From Salinibacterium sp. NG253 (lineage in GTDB: Bacteria > Actinomycetota > Actinomycetes > Actinomycetales > Microbacteriaceae): 64,000 bases of DNA. This document shows, in pieces, positions 50,420 through 59,771 of this stretch (positions are counted from its first letter, which is position 1; every line of letters begins with the position of its first letter). A program made the position numbers and the translations under genes. Location of the stretch: assembly GCF_015864945.1 (NCBI RefSeq), contig NZ_JADYWF010000001.1, positions 1,922,378 to 1,986,377 of the forward strand. The letters are read 5' to 3'. A model generated the notes under the pieces. The model was given only the letters and a program-made list of their open reading frames with translations. It made no database searches and was not told where the DNA came from.

Positions 50420-50476
50420 TTTAACAACACAGCGCCTGCTGCCGAATCGAACGGTGGCAGGCGCTGTGCTGTTAAA
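50420..50476. terminator. Long bidirectional terminator hairpin
   Basis: TTTAACA (50420-50426) and TGTTAAA (50470-50476) close an outer stem; ACAGCGCCTGC (50429-50439) and GCAGGCGCTGT (50457-50467) form a perfect inner stem. The AT-rich outer arms give U-rich ends on both strands between two convergent genes. Confidence 0.85.
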
Positions 50477-50490
50477 CGAAAGCGCGGACC

Positions 50491-51888
50491 CTAGCGCGAA
50501 CGCGGAAGGTAGCGCTTGGGCGAGAACGCGGTGGTGACGAGCGAACGCAACGCCTCCAACGAGCCCTCGACGAAACCTTGAGCCCGCGCCTGAACGAGCA
50601 CGTTGCCAATGGCCGTGGCTTCCACGGGGCCGGCGAGCACCGGCATTCCACTGCGGTCCGCGATCAGTTGGCAGAGCAACTCGTTCTGCGAGCCACCGCC
50701 GACGATATGGATGACCGACACCGACTTTCCGGAGAGGTCTGAGGCCGTGTGGACGGCATCCACGAAAGCAACGCTGAGGCTTTCGATGATGCTGCGCACA
50801 AACTCCACGCGCGATTGCGGCGCTGGCACATCGTGTTCGATGCACCAGGCGGCGATGCGCTCGGGCATGCCATCCGGGGCAAGAAAACTCGGGTCGTTAG
50901 CGTCAAAGATCGGCACCGTTGTCGTGAGAGCGGATGCCGCAGCCAACAGTTCGAGAAGGTCGACGCTGGCGTCATCCTTCTGCCATTCGCGCACACATTC
51001 GCTCAGCAGCCACAGGCCCATGACGTTGTGCAGGTAACGCACCCGCCCGTCGACGCCGCCCTCGTTGGTGAAATTGGCGGCGAGGCTTGCTTCGGTGAGC
51101 ACGGGGGAGTTGAGTTCGACGCCCACCAAGCCCCACGTTCCGCACGAGATGTACGCGAAGTCGTCGTTCGTTGCCGGAACAGCCACTACAGCGGATGCCG
51201 TGTCATGCGATCCAACGGCGATCACGTCGGCACGGATGCCGAGCTCGTCGCGCACCGGCCCCAGTGTTGTGCCGGGAGTAACCAGCTCGGGGAAGAGGCT
51301 GCGGGAGTATCCGAGCTTCTCGATGAGCGCGTCATCCCATTGACCGGTCGCGATGTTCAGCAGACCCGTTGTTGATGCGTTTGTCTGTTCAGCAACCTGT
51401 CGCCCTGTCAGCCAGTAATTGATGAGGTCGGGCACCAGCAGGAAGCCGTCGGCGTCGGCGAGATTCTCTTCGGCGGCGAACTGATAGAGCGTATTGATGG
51501 CGAGAAATTGGAGCCCGTTCGAGGCATACAGCTCGGCGTGATCGGCAATCGCGTGCACGCGCTCAATGCCAACAGCGGTGCGTTCGTCGCGGTAGTGGAA
51601 CGGGGGAGCAATCATGTGCCCGCCCGCCATCAGCGCGTAATCGACCGCCCACGAGTCAACGCCGATGCTCGATAGTTGTGGCTCATCACTAACAGCAGCA
51701 GCAAGCCCGGTAAGCACGCTCGAATAGAGCGCATCGATGTCCCAGTGCAGGCCGTCCGTGCGGCGCACAGGACCATTAGGAAAGCGCGCTACCGGGCGAA
51801 CAGCGAGCTCGTTGTGACCCACCTGGCCGAGCATGACTCGGCCACTGGTCGCACCGAGATCAACCGCAGCTACTACCCCGGCGTTCAT
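50491..51888 (-). CDS. rhaB: Rhamnulokinase
   Basis: A 465-residue sugar kinase of the FGGY/RhaB group that phosphorylates L-rhamnulose at position 1. Features are the N-terminal phosphate loop AAVDLGATSGRVMLGQ, HWDIDALY, the sugar loop IGVDSWAVDYALM, the ATP-site SHDTASAVVAVP, ISCGTWGLVG and the C-terminal IHIVGGGSQNELLCQLIADRSG. Its start overlaps the upstream aldolase/dehydrogenase gene stop by four bases. Last gene of the DeoR-controlled minus-strand operon. Confidence 0.92.
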   Translation of the reverse strand: MNAGVVAAVDLGATSGRVMLGQVGHNELAVRPVARFPNGPVRRTDGLHWDIDALYSSVLTGLAAAVSDEPQLSSIGVDSWAVDYALMAGGHMIAPPFHYRDERTAVGIERVHAIADHAELYASNGLQFLAINTLYQFAAEENLADADGFLLVPDLINYWLTGRQVAEQTNASTTGLLNIATGQWDDALIEKLGYSRSLFPELVTPGTTLGPVRDELGIRADVIAVGSHDTASAVVAVPATNDDFAYISCGTWGLVGVELNSPVLTEASLAANFTNEGGVDGRVRYLHNVMGLWLLSECVREWQKDDASVDLLELLAAASALTTTVPIFDANDPSFLAPDGMPERIAAWCIEHDVPAPQSRVEFVRSIIESLSVAFVDAVHTASDLSGKSVSVIHIVGGGSQNELLCQLIADRSGMPVLAGPVEATAIGNVLVQARAQGFVEGSLEALRSLVTTAFSPKRYLPRSR

Positions 51889-53921
51889 CGGAGGAAGGCT
51901 GCCGCAACACCAGCATCGACGGGAATGTGAAGACCGGTGGTGTGGCTGAGATCAGGCCCCGTGAGCACCGATACGGCATTGGCAACGTTCTCCGGCAGAA
52001 CCTCACGCTTGAGGATCGTGCGCTGGGCGTAGAACTTGCCGAGGTCTTCTTCTTCAACGCCATAGGTCTTGGCGCGGTTGGCGCCCCAGCCGGACGAGAA
52101 GATTCCCGAACCACGCACAACGCCGTCGGGGTTGATGCCGTTGACCTTCACGCCGTGTTCGCCCAGTTCCACCGCCAGCAGTCGAACCTGATGAGCCTGG
52201 TCAGCTTTCGACGCCGAATACGCAATGTTGTTTGGTCCAGCAAAGACCGCGTTTTTTGACGAGATGTAGATCACGTCGCCGCCCATGGCCTGTTCAATGA
52301 GAACGGGTGCGGTGGCCTTCGAGACCAAGAACGAACCCTTGGCCATGATGTCGTGCTGGAAGTCCCAATCCTTTTCCGTGGTCTCGAGCAGCGACTTCGA
52401 GAGCGAAACACCTGCATTGTTCACGACGATGTCGATACCACCGAAGGCGAGGACGGCATCCTGCACCATGCGCTCGATTGCCTCAGCATCGGTCACGTTA
52501 ACCTTGAGGCCGATCGCGACATCCGTGTTGCCAATCTCAGCGGCAGCGGCCTGAGCCTTCTCGAGGTCGAGGTCAGCGATGATCACGCAGGCGCCATCCG
52601 CAGCTAGGCGGGTAGCAATCGCCTTGCCGATGCCGGATGCTGCGCCCGTCACGAGAGCGACGCGCGTCGCGTGCGACTTGGGCTTCGGCATCCGCTGCAG
52701 CTTCGCTTCTTCGAGTGCCCAGTATTCGATGTTGAACTTCTCGGCATCGCTGATCGGAGCGTAAGTGGAGATTGCTTCGGCGCCGCGCATCACATTGATG
52801 GCGTTGACGTAGAACTCGCCTGCAACGCGGGCGGTCTGCTTGTTGGCTCCGTAGCTGAACATTCCGACACCGGGAATGAGAACGATGAGCGGGTCAGCGC
52901 CGCGAATCGCGGGGGAGTCGTCGGTCGCAAACTTGTCGTAGTACGCGGTGTAGTCCTTGCGGTACTCCGCGTGGAGTTCCTTCAGACGCTCGATGCTCTT
53001 CTCGATCGAGGCGTTGGCGGGCAGGTCGAGCAGCAGCGGCTTGACCTTGGTGCGCAAGAAGTGGTCGGGACAGCTTGTGCCGAGCGCCGCGAGTTTGGGG
53101 GCGTTGGTGCTGCTGAGAAACTCGAGCACGCGCGCGTCGTCAGTGAAGTGGCCGACCATCGGCTTGTCGTGTGAGGCGATGCCGCGGATAGTTGCGGCGA
53201 GTGCGGCAGCTTTCGTACGGCGTTCATCTTCGGCAAGCGGAGCGTTGGTGGCGACGGGAGCGCCGAACGGGGATTCTGAGCCTTCTGCATCGATGTAGGC
53301 CTGTGCCGTATCGATTATCCAGCGGCTGTTCTCTTCGCACTTGGCGGAGGTGTCTCCCCAAGCGGTAATACCGTGGCCGCCGAGGATGCAGCCGATAGCG
53401 TCGGGGCTCTTTTGTTTGATGGCCGCGATGTCGAGCCCAAGCTGGAACCCGGGGCGGCGCCAATCAACCCACACAACGGTGCCGCCGAAGATCGTCTCGG
53501 TCAGCTTCTCGCCGTCTTTGGCCGTGGCGATTGAAATTCCGGCATCGGGGTGGAGGTGGTCTACATGGGGCGCATCGACGAGCGAGTGCATGGCGGTGTC
53601 GATGGAGGGCGCTGCGCCTCCGGAGCCGTGGAGGCAGTACGCGAAGGCGTCAACCATCTCGTCCTCGCGGTCGAGGCCAGGGTAGATGTTTTCTAGGGCG
53701 CGGATGCGGTCGAGCCGCAGAACGGCGAGGCCCGACTCTGTCAATGTGCCGAGGTCGCCACCTGAGCCCTTGACCCACAGAAGTTCAACCGGTTCGCCCG
53801 TAACGGGGTCGATGTCGGTGCCCTTGGCAGAGGTATTGCCGCCAGCGTAGTTGGTGATCTTGGGGTCGCTGCCTAAAGCGTTGCTTCGAGCAACAAGTTC
53901 GGCCACGGTCGAGTTCTTCAT
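51885..53921 (-). CDS. Bifunctional rhamnulose-1-phosphate aldolase / short-chain alcohol dehydrogenase
   Basis: A 678-residue fusion. Residues 1 to about 425 are a class II aldolase that splits rhamnulose 1-phosphate to dihydroxyacetone phosphate and lactaldehyde; zinc-site histidines appear in DHLHPDAGISIAT, with GGNTSAKG near the start and ILGGHGITAWGD later. Residues from about 430 are a short-chain dehydrogenase that oxidises lactaldehyde: VTGAASGIGKAIATRLAADG (NAD site), NNAGVSLS and the catalytic YSASKADQ. This fusion is known in actinobacterial and proteobacterial rhamnose clusters. AGGAG lies four bases before the ATG at 53921. Upstream gene of rhaB in the same operon. Confidence 0.92.
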   Translation of the reverse strand: MKNSTVAELVARSNALGSDPKITNYAGGNTSAKGTDIDPVTGEPVELLWVKGSGGDLGTLTESGLAVLRLDRIRALENIYPGLDREDEMVDAFAYCLHGSGGAAPSIDTAMHSLVDAPHVDHLHPDAGISIATAKDGEKLTETIFGGTVVWVDWRRPGFQLGLDIAAIKQKSPDAIGCILGGHGITAWGDTSAKCEENSRWIIDTAQAYIDAEGSESPFGAPVATNAPLAEDERRTKAAALAATIRGIASHDKPMVGHFTDDARVLEFLSSTNAPKLAALGTSCPDHFLRTKVKPLLLDLPANASIEKSIERLKELHAEYRKDYTAYYDKFATDDSPAIRGADPLIVLIPGVGMFSYGANKQTARVAGEFYVNAINVMRGAEAISTYAPISDAEKFNIEYWALEEAKLQRMPKPKSHATRVALVTGAASGIGKAIATRLAADGACVIIADLDLEKAQAAAAEIGNTDVAIGLKVNVTDAEAIERMVQDAVLAFGGIDIVVNNAGVSLSKSLLETTEKDWDFQHDIMAKGSFLVSKATAPVLIEQAMGGDVIYISSKNAVFAGPNNIAYSASKADQAHQVRLLAVELGEHGVKVNGINPDGVVRGSGIFSSGWGANRAKTYGVEEEDLGKFYAQRTILKREVLPENVANAVSVLTGPDLSHTTGLHIPVDAGVAAAFLR

Positions 53922-53962
53922 CGAGCTCCTGACTCTGCGTCTGTGAAGGGGTCTGATCGACG

Positions 53963-54009
53963 ATGATACGCCGCGTGTGAGCAATTGTGAAATATAACAA
54001 GAAATAACA
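53963..54009 (-). promoter_or_regulatory. Promoter and candidate DeoR site for the rhamnose arm
   Basis: On the minus strand TTCACA (53986-53991) and TATCAT (53963-53968) are 17 bases apart. Immediately upstream lies AACAAGAAATAACA (53996-54009, plus strand), which shares AACAAGA with the site before the DeoR gene. Confidence 0.6.
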
Positions 54010-54037
54010 CAAGAAGTCACAAGGATGTCATGAGGGG

Positions 54038-54799
54038 CTACCGCAACTCAACATAGTTGCGAAATTCGTCGAGCCGGCTGTCGGTGGGAGCAAGTTCGGT
54101 GATGAGTACAGTGATCTGCGACAGCTCGAGGGCCGCTGCTGTGGCTTCCTGGTCGAGCTTGGATGAGTCGACACAGAGCACGATCTCTTTCGACACTTTG
54201 GCGAAGACTTGTTTCATCTGAGCCTCAGCGAGGGACACCTCCGTGGTGCCGGACTCGGCAACCACCGCGCTCGACGAGGCGAAGAATCGTGCGTACCGCA
54301 GTGATTGCGCGGTCTGCACGGCCAACGGGCCGACGAACGCGCCGGTTGATTCTTCGGTCTCGCCGCCAATGAGGATCGGAGTCACGCCAACCGTGCCGTT
54401 GATGGTCGTGTACGTCGGATAGGAGTTTGTGGCAACGATGAGGCCTGACCTCGGCCCCAACTTGCTCGCCATGATGCCAACTGTCGTTGAGGAGTCAAGA
54501 GCAATTGAACCGAATCGCGGCACGAAAGCGAGAGCCTTGTCGGCGATGATTTCCTTGGCACGGGAACGCACCGAACGTCGTTCTTCAAACGGGCGAGGGC
54601 GAAGTACTGAGATAGCACCGCCGCGAACCCGCCGCAGTAGCCCCTCGGACTCAAGGTCGGCGAGGTCTCGACGGATGGTCATGGCGGAGACCCCGAGCGA
54701 GTCGGCGGCGTCAGTGAGGCGGATAACGCTCTCTTGCTCGAGGGCATCGAGTAGTTGCTTGCGTCGATCCTCGGATTCAGCACTGCCCGTAGTAGCCAT
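54038..54799 (-). CDS. DeoR-family transcriptional regulator
   Basis: A 253-residue repressor. The helix-turn-helix is VIRLTDAADSLGVSAMTIRR, then DLADLESEGLLRRVRGGAIS (DeoR signature), and the C-terminal sugar-phosphate domain has ALDSSTTVGIMASKL, VATNSYPTY and SSAVVAESGTTEVSL. The start at 54799 is taken as the first Met after the untranslated-looking stretch. It precedes the aldolase/dehydrogenase and rhamnulokinase genes and probably senses a phosphorylated intermediate such as rhamnulose 1-phosphate. It is divergent from the plus-strand sugar operon. Confidence 0.92.
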   Translation of the reverse strand: MATTGSAESEDRRKQLLDALEQESVIRLTDAADSLGVSAMTIRRDLADLESEGLLRRVRGGAISVLRPRPFEERRSVRSRAKEIIADKALAFVPRFGSIALDSSTTVGIMASKLGPRSGLIVATNSYPTYTTINGTVGVTPILIGGETEESTGAFVGPLAVQTAQSLRYARFFASSSAVVAESGTTEVSLAEAQMKQVFAKVSKEIVLCVDSSKLDQEATAAALELSQITVLITELAPTDSRLDEFRNYVELR

Positions 54800-54836
54800 T
54801 TTCAACCGTTCGTTTGTGGTACCAATTCGACTAAAG

Positions 54837-54852
54837 ATAACAATATCTTGTT
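54837..54852. promoter_or_regulatory. Candidate DeoR operator near the DeoR gene
   Basis: ATAACAATATCTTGTT contains AACAA/TTGTT as a short dyad. Read on the other strand it begins AACAAGATAT, matching the AACAAGAAAT of the site at 53996. Confidence 0.5.
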
Positions 54853-54898
54853 CATGCCCTTTATTCGCCTGCTTTCTATTACGTGTTGATCTCCATCG

Positions 54899-54951
54899 TT
54901 GACACACAATTAGCGTGGTGCTACATTCCCTAAACGGGGTTCATTGAACCC
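54899..54951 (+). promoter_or_regulatory. Consensus promoter with a perfect operator palindrome at the start site
   Basis: TTGACA (54899-54904) and TACATT (54922-54927) are 17 bases apart. The expected start is near 54934, and GGGTTCA-T-TGAACCC (54937-54951), a perfect odd palindrome, lies right behind it. A repressor bound there would block the plus-strand sugar operon. Confidence 0.8.
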
Positions 54952-55011
54952 ACAATTATTGGCAGCGTTGCCACTCCGGTAACGCGCAAACTTCAAGGGA
55001 GAGCGTCGCTG

Positions 55012-56253
55012 ATGACCGCTGAGGCCTACGACAACGTTGTAACATCGGCAACGGCATACGATCGCGTACTCGACGCCGGTAAGGGCATCGTCCGATTGGC
55101 GCCAGCGTGGGTTCCCCGGGCATTCTGCACACCAGGCAAGCGCATCCGCCTTCATCCTGACGACTACTTCCCGCTCGGTCACGGCCGTGGCGGTATCGAT
55201 GAACGCTGGCTTTCGTCATCCATCCGTGCCGACAACGGTCCGCTCACGGGTGCTTACGAGGGGCTCAGCCTCGTCGTCGATCCCGACGGCGGACTCCTGC
55301 CGTTCGATGAGTTCATCGCTCACCACAAAGACGGCCTCATCGGTTCACGCCTCTGGGAACGTTTTGGTGCATGGACGATGTATTCCAAGTTCTACGACAA
55401 CCTCATGCCGTTGCCATTTCACGTGCATCACTCGGATGAGAAGGCAGCGCTTGTCGACAAAGTCGGTAAGCCCGAGGCCTACTACTACTCGCCTCACATG
55501 AATGACAACCTCGGCATGCAGCCGATCTCGTTCTTCGGATTTCAGCCGGGAATTACTCGTGACCAGGTCAAGGAGCGCCTCATGCGCTTCGCCGACGGTG
55601 GAGATAACCGCATTACCGACCTCTCTCTCGGATACCGCACCCAGCTCGGCACCGGATGGGACATCCCCGCGGGAGTTCTGCACGCCCCCGCGAGTATCTG
55701 CACGTACGAACCGCAATCCGCCAGCGATGTGTTTGCAATGTGCGAGTCCTGGAGTAATAACAAGGAAGTCCCAGAAGAGCTGCTGTGGAAGGACGTGCCT
55801 GAAGCGCACCACGGTGATTATGACTTCCTGCTCGATCTCCTTGACTGGGAAAAGAATGTTGACGCGGACTTCGTTTCGAACCGTTTCATGAACCCGTACC
55901 CCACAACGGCATCCAACGCCGATGGCGGAAGTGCGTATGTCGAAAACTGGATCGTCTATCGCTCGGATTCGTTCAGCGCGAAAGAGCTCACCGTGCGTCC
56001 AGGTCAGACGGTGACCATCACGGACCAAGACGCCTACGGGGTCATTTTCGTTCAAGGCTCGGGCACTTTCGGTGCACATGAGGCGCAGGCAGCAACCGTT
56101 ATTCGTTATGGACAACTCAGCCAAGACGAGTTCTTTGTTTCTGAGGCTGCAGCTCGTGCCGGAGTCACGATTACCAACCGCAGTTCGACTGACGACATCG
56201 TTATGCTCAAGCACTTTGGCCCTGGGAACCAGGAACTCGGTCATGTCGGCTGA
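55012..56253 (+). CDS. Cupin-type sugar isomerase-like protein (class I phosphomannose isomerase relative)
   Basis: A 413-residue protein with a jelly-roll cupin core. The metal motif is LPFHVHHSDEK (His 137, His 139, Glu 143), and the later GWDIPAGVLHAPASI gives another His, as in type I phosphomannose isomerases. The first 120 residues form an extra domain (FPLGHGRGGIDERWLSSSI) not found in small isomerases, and residues 320-413 hold a second, metal-free cupin-like half. It heads the plus-strand operon, directly before a mutarotase-like gene and a sugar importer, so a role as sugar isomerase for the imported sugar is likely. Substrate unknown; a carbohydrate-binding role is possible. Confidence 0.72.
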   Translation: MTAEAYDNVVTSATAYDRVLDAGKGIVRLAPAWVPRAFCTPGKRIRLHPDDYFPLGHGRGGIDERWLSSSIRADNGPLTGAYEGLSLVVDPDGGLLPFDEFIAHHKDGLIGSRLWERFGAWTMYSKFYDNLMPLPFHVHHSDEKAALVDKVGKPEAYYYSPHMNDNLGMQPISFFGFQPGITRDQVKERLMRFADGGDNRITDLSLGYRTQLGTGWDIPAGVLHAPASICTYEPQSASDVFAMCESWSNNKEVPEELLWKDVPEAHHGDYDFLLDLLDWEKNVDADFVSNRFMNPYPTTASNADGGSAYVENWIVYRSDSFSAKELTVRPGQTVTITDQDAYGVIFVQGSGTFGAHEAQAATVIRYGQLSQDEFFVSEAAARAGVTITNRSSTDDIVMLKHFGPGNQELGHVG

Positions 56254-57244
56254 TGTTTATGGAAGCTCAGTTGATGAGGCCCTCCTTCGCGTAGGCACGA
56301 TTGATCAATTCGCCCGCGTGGACCGTTTCGTCGAAGACGACGGTCCGGCGCGGGGCGCTCGCCGCTTTCGTGTTGTTAACGGGGGCGGACTCGAATTTGA
56401 TGTTCACCCCGACCGTGCGCTCGACATCGGTGCGGCGACCGTAAACGGAATTCCACTCGCATGGTTGTCGTCAACCGGATTCACCCGGCCCGAGGCCCGC
56501 GAACCCGAGGGGCGCGGATGGCTGCGCAACTTTGCTGGTGGACTCGTTACGACGTGCGGCCTCGACAATTTCGGCCCACCGGCGGATGACGAGGATGGCG
56601 TCTCGGGAATGCACGGACGTATCGGCTCGATTTCGGCCCGCGTCTCCGAGGTCACCGTTACTCCCGAGCTGATCACGATTGCCGGTGAAGTGCGTCAGGC
56701 TGCTGTCTTCCACGAGAACCTTGTTCTTCGTCGCCGAATTACTTCGCGCGTCGGGTCGTCGTCGTTCAGGATCGAAGACACGGTGACGAACGAAGGCGAG
56801 AGCGAGAGCCCGCACATGGTTCTGTACCACGTGAATCTCGGATGGCCACTGCTCGACGCTGGTGCGGTCATCGAAATACCCTCTTCTTCTGTTGAACCGC
56901 GCGATGCAGACGCAGTCGCTGGTTTTGACCAGCACACCGAGATCGGCGAACCCGTCGCGGGTACACGCGAACAGGTGTACGTGCACACGCCAAACGCCGA
57001 CCGTGTTGCCCGAGTCACTAACGCCGCTCGTGGACTCACCTTCACTCTTCGCCATTCAGAGACCCTTCCGGCGCTGTTCCAATGGAAGCTCACGGCGACG
57101 AAGCACTATGTTCTGGGTCTTGAACCCGCAAATACCGCTGAAATTCAGGGCCGTTCCGCTGCTCGAGACAACGGCAGGTTGCCGAGTCTTGCGCCGGGCG
57201 AAAGCCGTTCATACGCGATCGAGATTGAGGTGGATGCAGCATGA
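56243..57244 (+). CDS. DUF4432 / aldose-1-epimerase-like protein
   Basis: A 333-residue protein with the galactose-mutarotase-type beta sandwich of the DUF4432 group. Visible elements are FRVVNGGGLEFDVHPDRALDI, NGIPLAWLSSTGF, GGLVTTCGLDNFG and HGRIGSISARVSEV, then HMVLYHVNLGWPLL, typical of this family. It would interconvert the anomers of the imported sugar or bind it. The ATG at 56243 overlaps the previous gene by eleven bases; AGGAA lies before it. It also overlaps the transporter ATPase gene, so the whole operon is translationally coupled. Confidence 0.83.
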   Translation: MSADVYGSSVDEALLRVGTIDQFARVDRFVEDDGPARGARRFRVVNGGGLEFDVHPDRALDIGAATVNGIPLAWLSSTGFTRPEAREPEGRGWLRNFAGGLVTTCGLDNFGPPADDEDGVSGMHGRIGSISARVSEVTVTPELITIAGEVRQAAVFHENLVLRRRITSRVGSSSFRIEDTVTNEGESESPHMVLYHVNLGWPLLDAGAVIEIPSSSVEPRDADAVAGFDQHTEIGEPVAGTREQVYVHTPNADRVARVTNAARGLTFTLRHSETLPALFQWKLTATKHYVLGLEPANTAEIQGRSAARDNGRLPSLAPGESRSYAIEIEVDAA

Positions 57245-58746
57245 CCCACACCCCGTTATTAGAGCTCAAAGGCGTCACCAAGTCGTTCGGTGCCGTCGCA
57301 GCTCTCGTCGATGCCGACCTCTCGCTCGATGCTGGATCGATTCACGCAGTCATTGGTGAAAATGGCGCAGGAAAGTCAACCCTGGTCAAGATCATTGGTG
57401 GGCTGTACCGCCGCGACAACGGCGAATTCTTGATGGAAGGTACGAGCGTCGATTTCCAGAACACCCATGAGGCTAAGGCCGCGGGAATTTCTGTGATTTA
57501 CCAAGAGCCAACATTGTTTCCCGACCTGTCCGTCGCCGAGAACCTTTTTGTCGGCAGGCAGCCGTACACCCGGTTGGGGTTTCTTGACCGTGCCCGGATG
57601 CGTCGCGAAACACGCGAGCTGACTCTGCGCCTTGGTGTTCCGATCGACCCCGACCGCGAAGCGCGGGGATTGTCGATCGCCGACCAGCAAGTGGTTGAGA
57701 TCGCTAAGTCAATCTCCGTCGGCGCCAAAGTGATCATTATGGATGAACCGACTGCGGCTCTTTCTGGCATCGAAGTCGAACGGTTGATGGGCATCGCTCG
57801 TCAATTGCGAGACGAGGGCAAGGGCATCATCTTTATCTCACACCGCTTCGACGAAGTATTCGCACTATGCGACGTGCTGACAGTGATGCGTGACGGAAGC
57901 TACGTCGCCACCAACCAGACCGCTGAAGTAACAGAAGACGAGATCATCCGACAGATGGTCGGTCGCAGCGTCGAGAATCTCTTCCCGAAAGAGGTCGCAG
58001 AGATCGGCGACGCCGTCCTTGAAGTCGAAAACCTCACCAGCGTTGGCGTGTTCGAAGATGTGAGTTTTACGGTTCGTGCGGGTGAAATTGTCTGTTTCGC
58101 CGGCCTCGTCGGTGCCGGTCGAAGTGAGATTGCGCGGGCAGTGTTTGGCGTTGACGGCTACGACTCCGGGGCTGTCCGTCTCGGCGGAGCCAAGGTGCCC
58201 CGCAAAAACCCCGCAGCCGCTATGCGTTTGGGCATGGGATTCGTTCCCGAAGACCGACGCAAACAGGGCTTAGCGATGACGGCCGGTGTGCAAACAAATA
58301 TCACCATGGCGATCCGCAATCGACTTGCGCGCTTCGGAATCATCACGTCGACCCTTGAAGAGCCGAGCGCGCGAAACTGGGCAGCCCGTCTACACGTAAA
58401 AACCAACGCTCTCGATACCGAGGCGCAGATGCTGTCCGGAGGCAACCAGCAGAAGGTCGTCCTCGGCAAGTGGTTGGCTACCGAGCCCAGTTTTCTAATT
58501 GTTGATGAGCCGACGCGAGGAATCGACGTCGGCACCAAAGCAGAGGTCCATCGTCTGCTCTCCGAACTTGCCGGCAACGGCGTAGCCCTGCTGATGATCT
58601 CATCTGAACTGCCCGAAGTTTTGGGAATGGCCGACCGAGTGCTTGTTGTTCGTGAGGGCCGGATTACGGCTGAGTTCTCGCGCGAAGCAGCCACCCCCGA
58701 GAACGTAATGTACGCCGCAACCCACGCACCGGAGGTGGCAGCATGA
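57241..58746 (+). CDS. Sugar ABC transporter ATP-binding protein (RbsA/MglA type)
   Basis: A 501-residue ATPase with two nucleotide-binding halves. The first has Walker A GENGAGKS (about residues 39-46), a signature equivalent at GLSIADQQVVEIAKSISVGA and Walker B IIMDEPTAAL. The second has LVGAGRSEIARAVFG with Arg in place of the Walker Lys, normal for this family, then LSGGNQQKVVLGKWLA and FLIVDEPTRGIDVGT. FVPEDRRKQGL is the typical domain-swap stretch. It energises the two permeases that follow and overlaps its neighbours by four bases each. Confidence 0.94.
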   Translation: MTHTPLLELKGVTKSFGAVAALVDADLSLDAGSIHAVIGENGAGKSTLVKIIGGLYRRDNGEFLMEGTSVDFQNTHEAKAAGISVIYQEPTLFPDLSVAENLFVGRQPYTRLGFLDRARMRRETRELTLRLGVPIDPDREARGLSIADQQVVEIAKSISVGAKVIIMDEPTAALSGIEVERLMGIARQLRDEGKGIIFISHRFDEVFALCDVLTVMRDGSYVATNQTAEVTEDEIIRQMVGRSVENLFPKEVAEIGDAVLEVENLTSVGVFEDVSFTVRAGEIVCFAGLVGAGRSEIARAVFGVDGYDSGAVRLGGAKVPRKNPAAAMRLGMGFVPEDRRKQGLAMTAGVQTNITMAIRNRLARFGIITSTLEEPSARNWAARLHVKTNALDTEAQMLSGGNQQKVVLGKWLATEPSFLIVDEPTRGIDVGTKAEVHRLLSELAGNGVALLMISSELPEVLGMADRVLVVREGRITAEFSREAATPENVMYAATHAPEVAA

Positions 58747-59771
58747 CCACGACCCTGAAACTCCCGCCAACCGAGACGGGCCGATCTATGTTCGGCAAAA
58801 TTATCCGCGCTCGCGAAGTCAGCCTCATCGTGCTCATCATCGCGCTCGTCGCGGTTACGACAGCGATCCAGCCATCGTTCCTTTTCAGCGATGGGGGATT
58901 CCGTGAACTTCTTCGCCAGCCCACCATCCTGATTCTGATCGCGCTCGGCCAAGCGATTGTCATCATCACCCGAAATATCGATCTCTCGGTCGGCTCGATT
59001 TTGTGCCTGTGTACCTATCTTTCCGGCTGGCTCTTCGCGAACGTTCCCGGCATCCCGATCCCGGTCGTCGTCGTGATCGGTATCCTGCTCGGTGCCTTCC
59101 TCGGATTGATCAACGGCTTGCTCGTTGCGTTCCTCAAGGTGCCCTCGCTGGTGATTACTCTTGGCACGCTCTACGCGTACCGCGGTATCGCCATCCTGTG
59201 GATCGGCCCTCACTTCATCCGGTCAAGCTGGTTGCCTCCCGAGTACCGCGAGATCGGCACCATGCAGTTCTTTGGCATCCCAGTGCTGTTGATGATTGTC
59301 GCTATCGTGGTGCTCTTGGTCGCCTGGTTCATGACGAGCCGGCGAGCGGGTCGCAACCTATATGCACTGGGTTCAAACCCAGAGGCGGCGACCCTCTTCG
59401 GTCTGAGTGAACGTCGGCTCACGCTCAACGCCTTTGTCACGAGTGGGGCGCTCGCGGGCCTCGGCGGGCTCGTCTATCTTTCGATCTACGCCACGGGTGA
59501 CGCCAAGGTGGGCACCGGCTACGAACTCGAATCGGTCGCCGCAGCGGTGGTCGGCGGTGTCGCCATCATCGGCGGATCGGGCACGATCTGGGGTGTGGCG
59601 CTTGGAGCGTTCTTCCTCGCCACCATTAGTAGCGCGCTACCGGTTCTTGGTGTTCCGAGCCTCTGGCAGCAGTCGATCGTCGGTATCTTCATCGTCGGCG
59701 CGATTGTGCTCGACCGGCTTATGTTCCTCAACCGAACACGTCAGGCTAAGAGAAAGGGACAGTCACTATGA
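58743..59771 (+). CDS. Sugar ABC transporter permease
   Basis: A 342-residue RbsC-type permease with about ten helices. It has LLRQPTILILIALGQAIVIITRNIDLSVGS, the standard family stretch around the second and third helices, VPSLVITLGTLYAYRGIAIL, GRNLYALGSNPEAATLFGLS (contact with the ATPase) and AVVGGVAIIGGSGTIWG. It pairs with the next permease as a heterodimer. Four-base overlaps on both sides. Confidence 0.93.
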   Translation: MTTTLKLPPTETGRSMFGKIIRAREVSLIVLIIALVAVTTAIQPSFLFSDGGFRELLRQPTILILIALGQAIVIITRNIDLSVGSILCLCTYLSGWLFANVPGIPIPVVVVIGILLGAFLGLINGLLVAFLKVPSLVITLGTLYAYRGIAILWIGPHFIRSSWLPPEYREIGTMQFFGIPVLLMIVAIVVLLVAWFMTSRRAGRNLYALGSNPEAATLFGLSERRLTLNAFVTSGALAGLGGLVYLSIYATGDAKVGTGYELESVAAAVVGGVAIIGGSGTIWGVALGAFFLATISSALPVLGVPSLWQQSIVGIFIVGAIVLDRLMFLNRTRQAKRKGQSL

